From: Vibrio gigantis
GTDB lineage: Bacteria > Pseudomonadota > Gammaproteobacteria > Enterobacterales > Vibrionaceae
Assembly: GCF_024347515.1 (NCBI RefSeq)
Contig: NZ_AP025494.1
Location: 161,165 to 225,164, forward strand
Direction of reading: 5' to 3'
DNA: 64,000 nt
Each line of letters opens with the position of its first letter. The first letter of the stretch is position 1. Under the pieces are notes generated by a model. The model was given only the letters and a program-made list of their open reading frames with translations. It was not told where the DNA came from and made no database searches. Shown piece after piece: positions 63,204 through 64,000 of this stretch. The translations under genes were made by a program, and so were the position numbers.

Positions 63204-64000
63204 TTGAGAAATTTCATAGCCAAACGTAGCCCCCTTACTTGCCTAGTCGCCGTTGCGCTACTAGCCGGTTGTAAAGATAGTGGGGGAGACACAAGCACAT
63301 CAAATGAGACAGAAGGTACAAGCGACATATCCGCTTCTAGTCAGTCTTTCCTATTAACCGAGCTTTCTACATTGAATGGCGTGGCTGGGGGACAGGTGAC
63401 AATCACAGCCAATAAAGTCTTGCCTGCCGATGCGCTTATACATCTTAGTGGTCAAATACTCACTCCCGTTGAGATCAATGGTTCCAATGCTACTTTCATA
63501 ATTCCTACTGAAGCCGTTTCAGGTCCAATCATGTTGGAAGCTGGTGGAGGTTACTCGAACCAAGATTGGTTTACCGTTTCTGCTGATGGGATGAAAGAGC
63601 TTAAAAGCACAGTGACTTCAACTTCCGGTACAGAATTCTACAGTGACTATTTGATTGTTCGTTTGCACTCGGATCATGACTCTCTCGACAATGCACAGCG
63701 AGTGGCCGCACTCGTATCCGGTTCCATTGTGGGTCGTGAATCTGCACTGCACTGGTGGCAGATAGAGGTCAACGCGGATAGCTACGAAAGTTTAGAGGCA
63801 ATTCAATCCACTCTCTTATCAGATTCGATGGTCGAAAACGTGATGATTGAGCCAATGATTCAAACGGAGTCAATTTCATGGACAGCGGATCCAGATTTAT
63901 CTGAACAAAGGGAACGCAACAAACTGGAACAAGCCGCTGACTATTACGAAAGCATTGTATTTGGGACTAATCCAATTTTACCTTTCTTTGTCGCAATGGG
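63204..64000 (+). CDS. Lipoprotein with subtilisin-prodomain-like region, 3' end outside window
   Basis: Frame open from TTG 63204 (GCAGAGG 6 nt upstream) to the window end, 265 residues visible. Signal peptide with lipobox LLAGC (Cys at about 22), a Ser/Thr-rich linker, a beta-sandwich like IPT/TIG (ELSTLNGVAGGQVTITANKV), then YSDYLIVRLHSDHDSLDNAQ and HWWQIEVNADSYESLEAIQS, which resemble the inhibitor prodomain of S8 serine peptidases. If so, a subtilisin catalytic domain should follow outside the window. Surface-anchored protease is the likely role; inference only. Confidence 0.5.
   Translation, partial: MRNFIAKRSPLTCLVAVALLAGCKDSGGDTSTSNETEGTSDISASSQSFLLTELSTLNGVAGGQVTITANKVLPADALIHLSGQILTPVEINGSNATFIIPTEAVSGPIMLEAGGGYSNQDWFTVSADGMKELKSTVTSTSGTEFYSDYLIVRLHSDHDSLDNAQRVAALVSGSIVGRESALHWWQIEVNADSYESLEAIQSTLLSDSMVENVMIEPMIQTESISWTADPDLSEQRERNKLEQAADYYESIVFGTNPILPFFVAM

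Noticed and set aside
1..64000. tRNA, rRNA or known riboswitch
   Set aside because: No cloverleaf, rRNA core sequence or recognisable riboswitch was seen on either strand by eye; no covariance search was possible.

Overview
The window looks like part of a large conjugative plasmid (or a plasmid-like integrative element) from a marine gamma-proteobacterium, most likely Vibrionaceae. This is inferred from an iteron-controlled Rep_3-type initiator, F-type transfer genes (TraV, TraC, DsbC-like, VirB1-like lytic transglycosylase), plasmid-borne DnaB-like and RecG-like helicases, and the types of insertion sequence present. Species assignment is inference; no rRNA, tRNA or CRISPR array was seen.

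Layout. 1-3.7 kb: end of a lipoprotein-like gene, a YdjM-like membrane protein, about 20 iterons (1.07-2.19 kb), and the initiator gene. 3.7-12.2 kb: a nest of insertion sequences (IS91 remnant interrupted by an intact IS5-type element, an IS66-type element, an IS3 remnant, a decayed IS21 element) around one orphan CRISPR ring-nuclease (Cas_NE0113/Csm6-type) gene. 12.2-32.6 kb: plasmid backbone with DsbA-like protein, sigma-70-like factor, DnaB-like helicase, RecG-like helicase, transfer genes and a 1,397-residue exported Ig-like-repeat protein. 32.7-56.7 kb: a DNA-sulfur-modification-like locus (TusA-like protein, DndB-like DGQxR protein, giant DndC-like protein) whose dndB-like gene is split by an 18.66-kb Tn7-like transposon. 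56.7-64 kb: more backbone, including an 833-residue exported protein, four small membrane proteins, and the start of a lipoprotein with a subtilisin-prodomain-like region.

The Tn7-like element can be delimited to the base: 33925 to 52584, with TGTCGG...CCGACA ends and a perfect 5-bp target duplication CCAGT. Removing it and one copy of CCAGT restores one 389-codon reading frame. Three Tn7-type TnsB sites remain at its right side, but the other end has only 12 bp before a truncated tnsC. tnsA, tnsB and most of tnsC are gone, so the element is probably fixed in place. It retains tnsD and tnsE and carries a defence island: a WYL regulator, a six-gene type I restriction-modification operon (hsdM, hsdS, DUF4268 nuclease-like, hsdR, GHKL ATPase, STAS-like/wHTH protein), and a five-gene operon containing a short type II CBASS system (HNH-SAVED effector, CD-NTase, E2-like protein).

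The most striking regulatory signal is a 27-bp interrupted palindrome, CTGATWAA-N10-TTAASCAGA. It occurs three times within 700 bp: at the start of the STAS/wHTH gene, just after it, and immediately in front of the CBASS operon. This suggests that the ATPase-STAS/wHTH pair is a switch coupling the restriction locus to CBASS expression. Separately, a TTYCCYCCGYTWT-like motif recurs upstream of several backbone units, and a 14-bp promoter-like motif is shared by two transfer-region operons.
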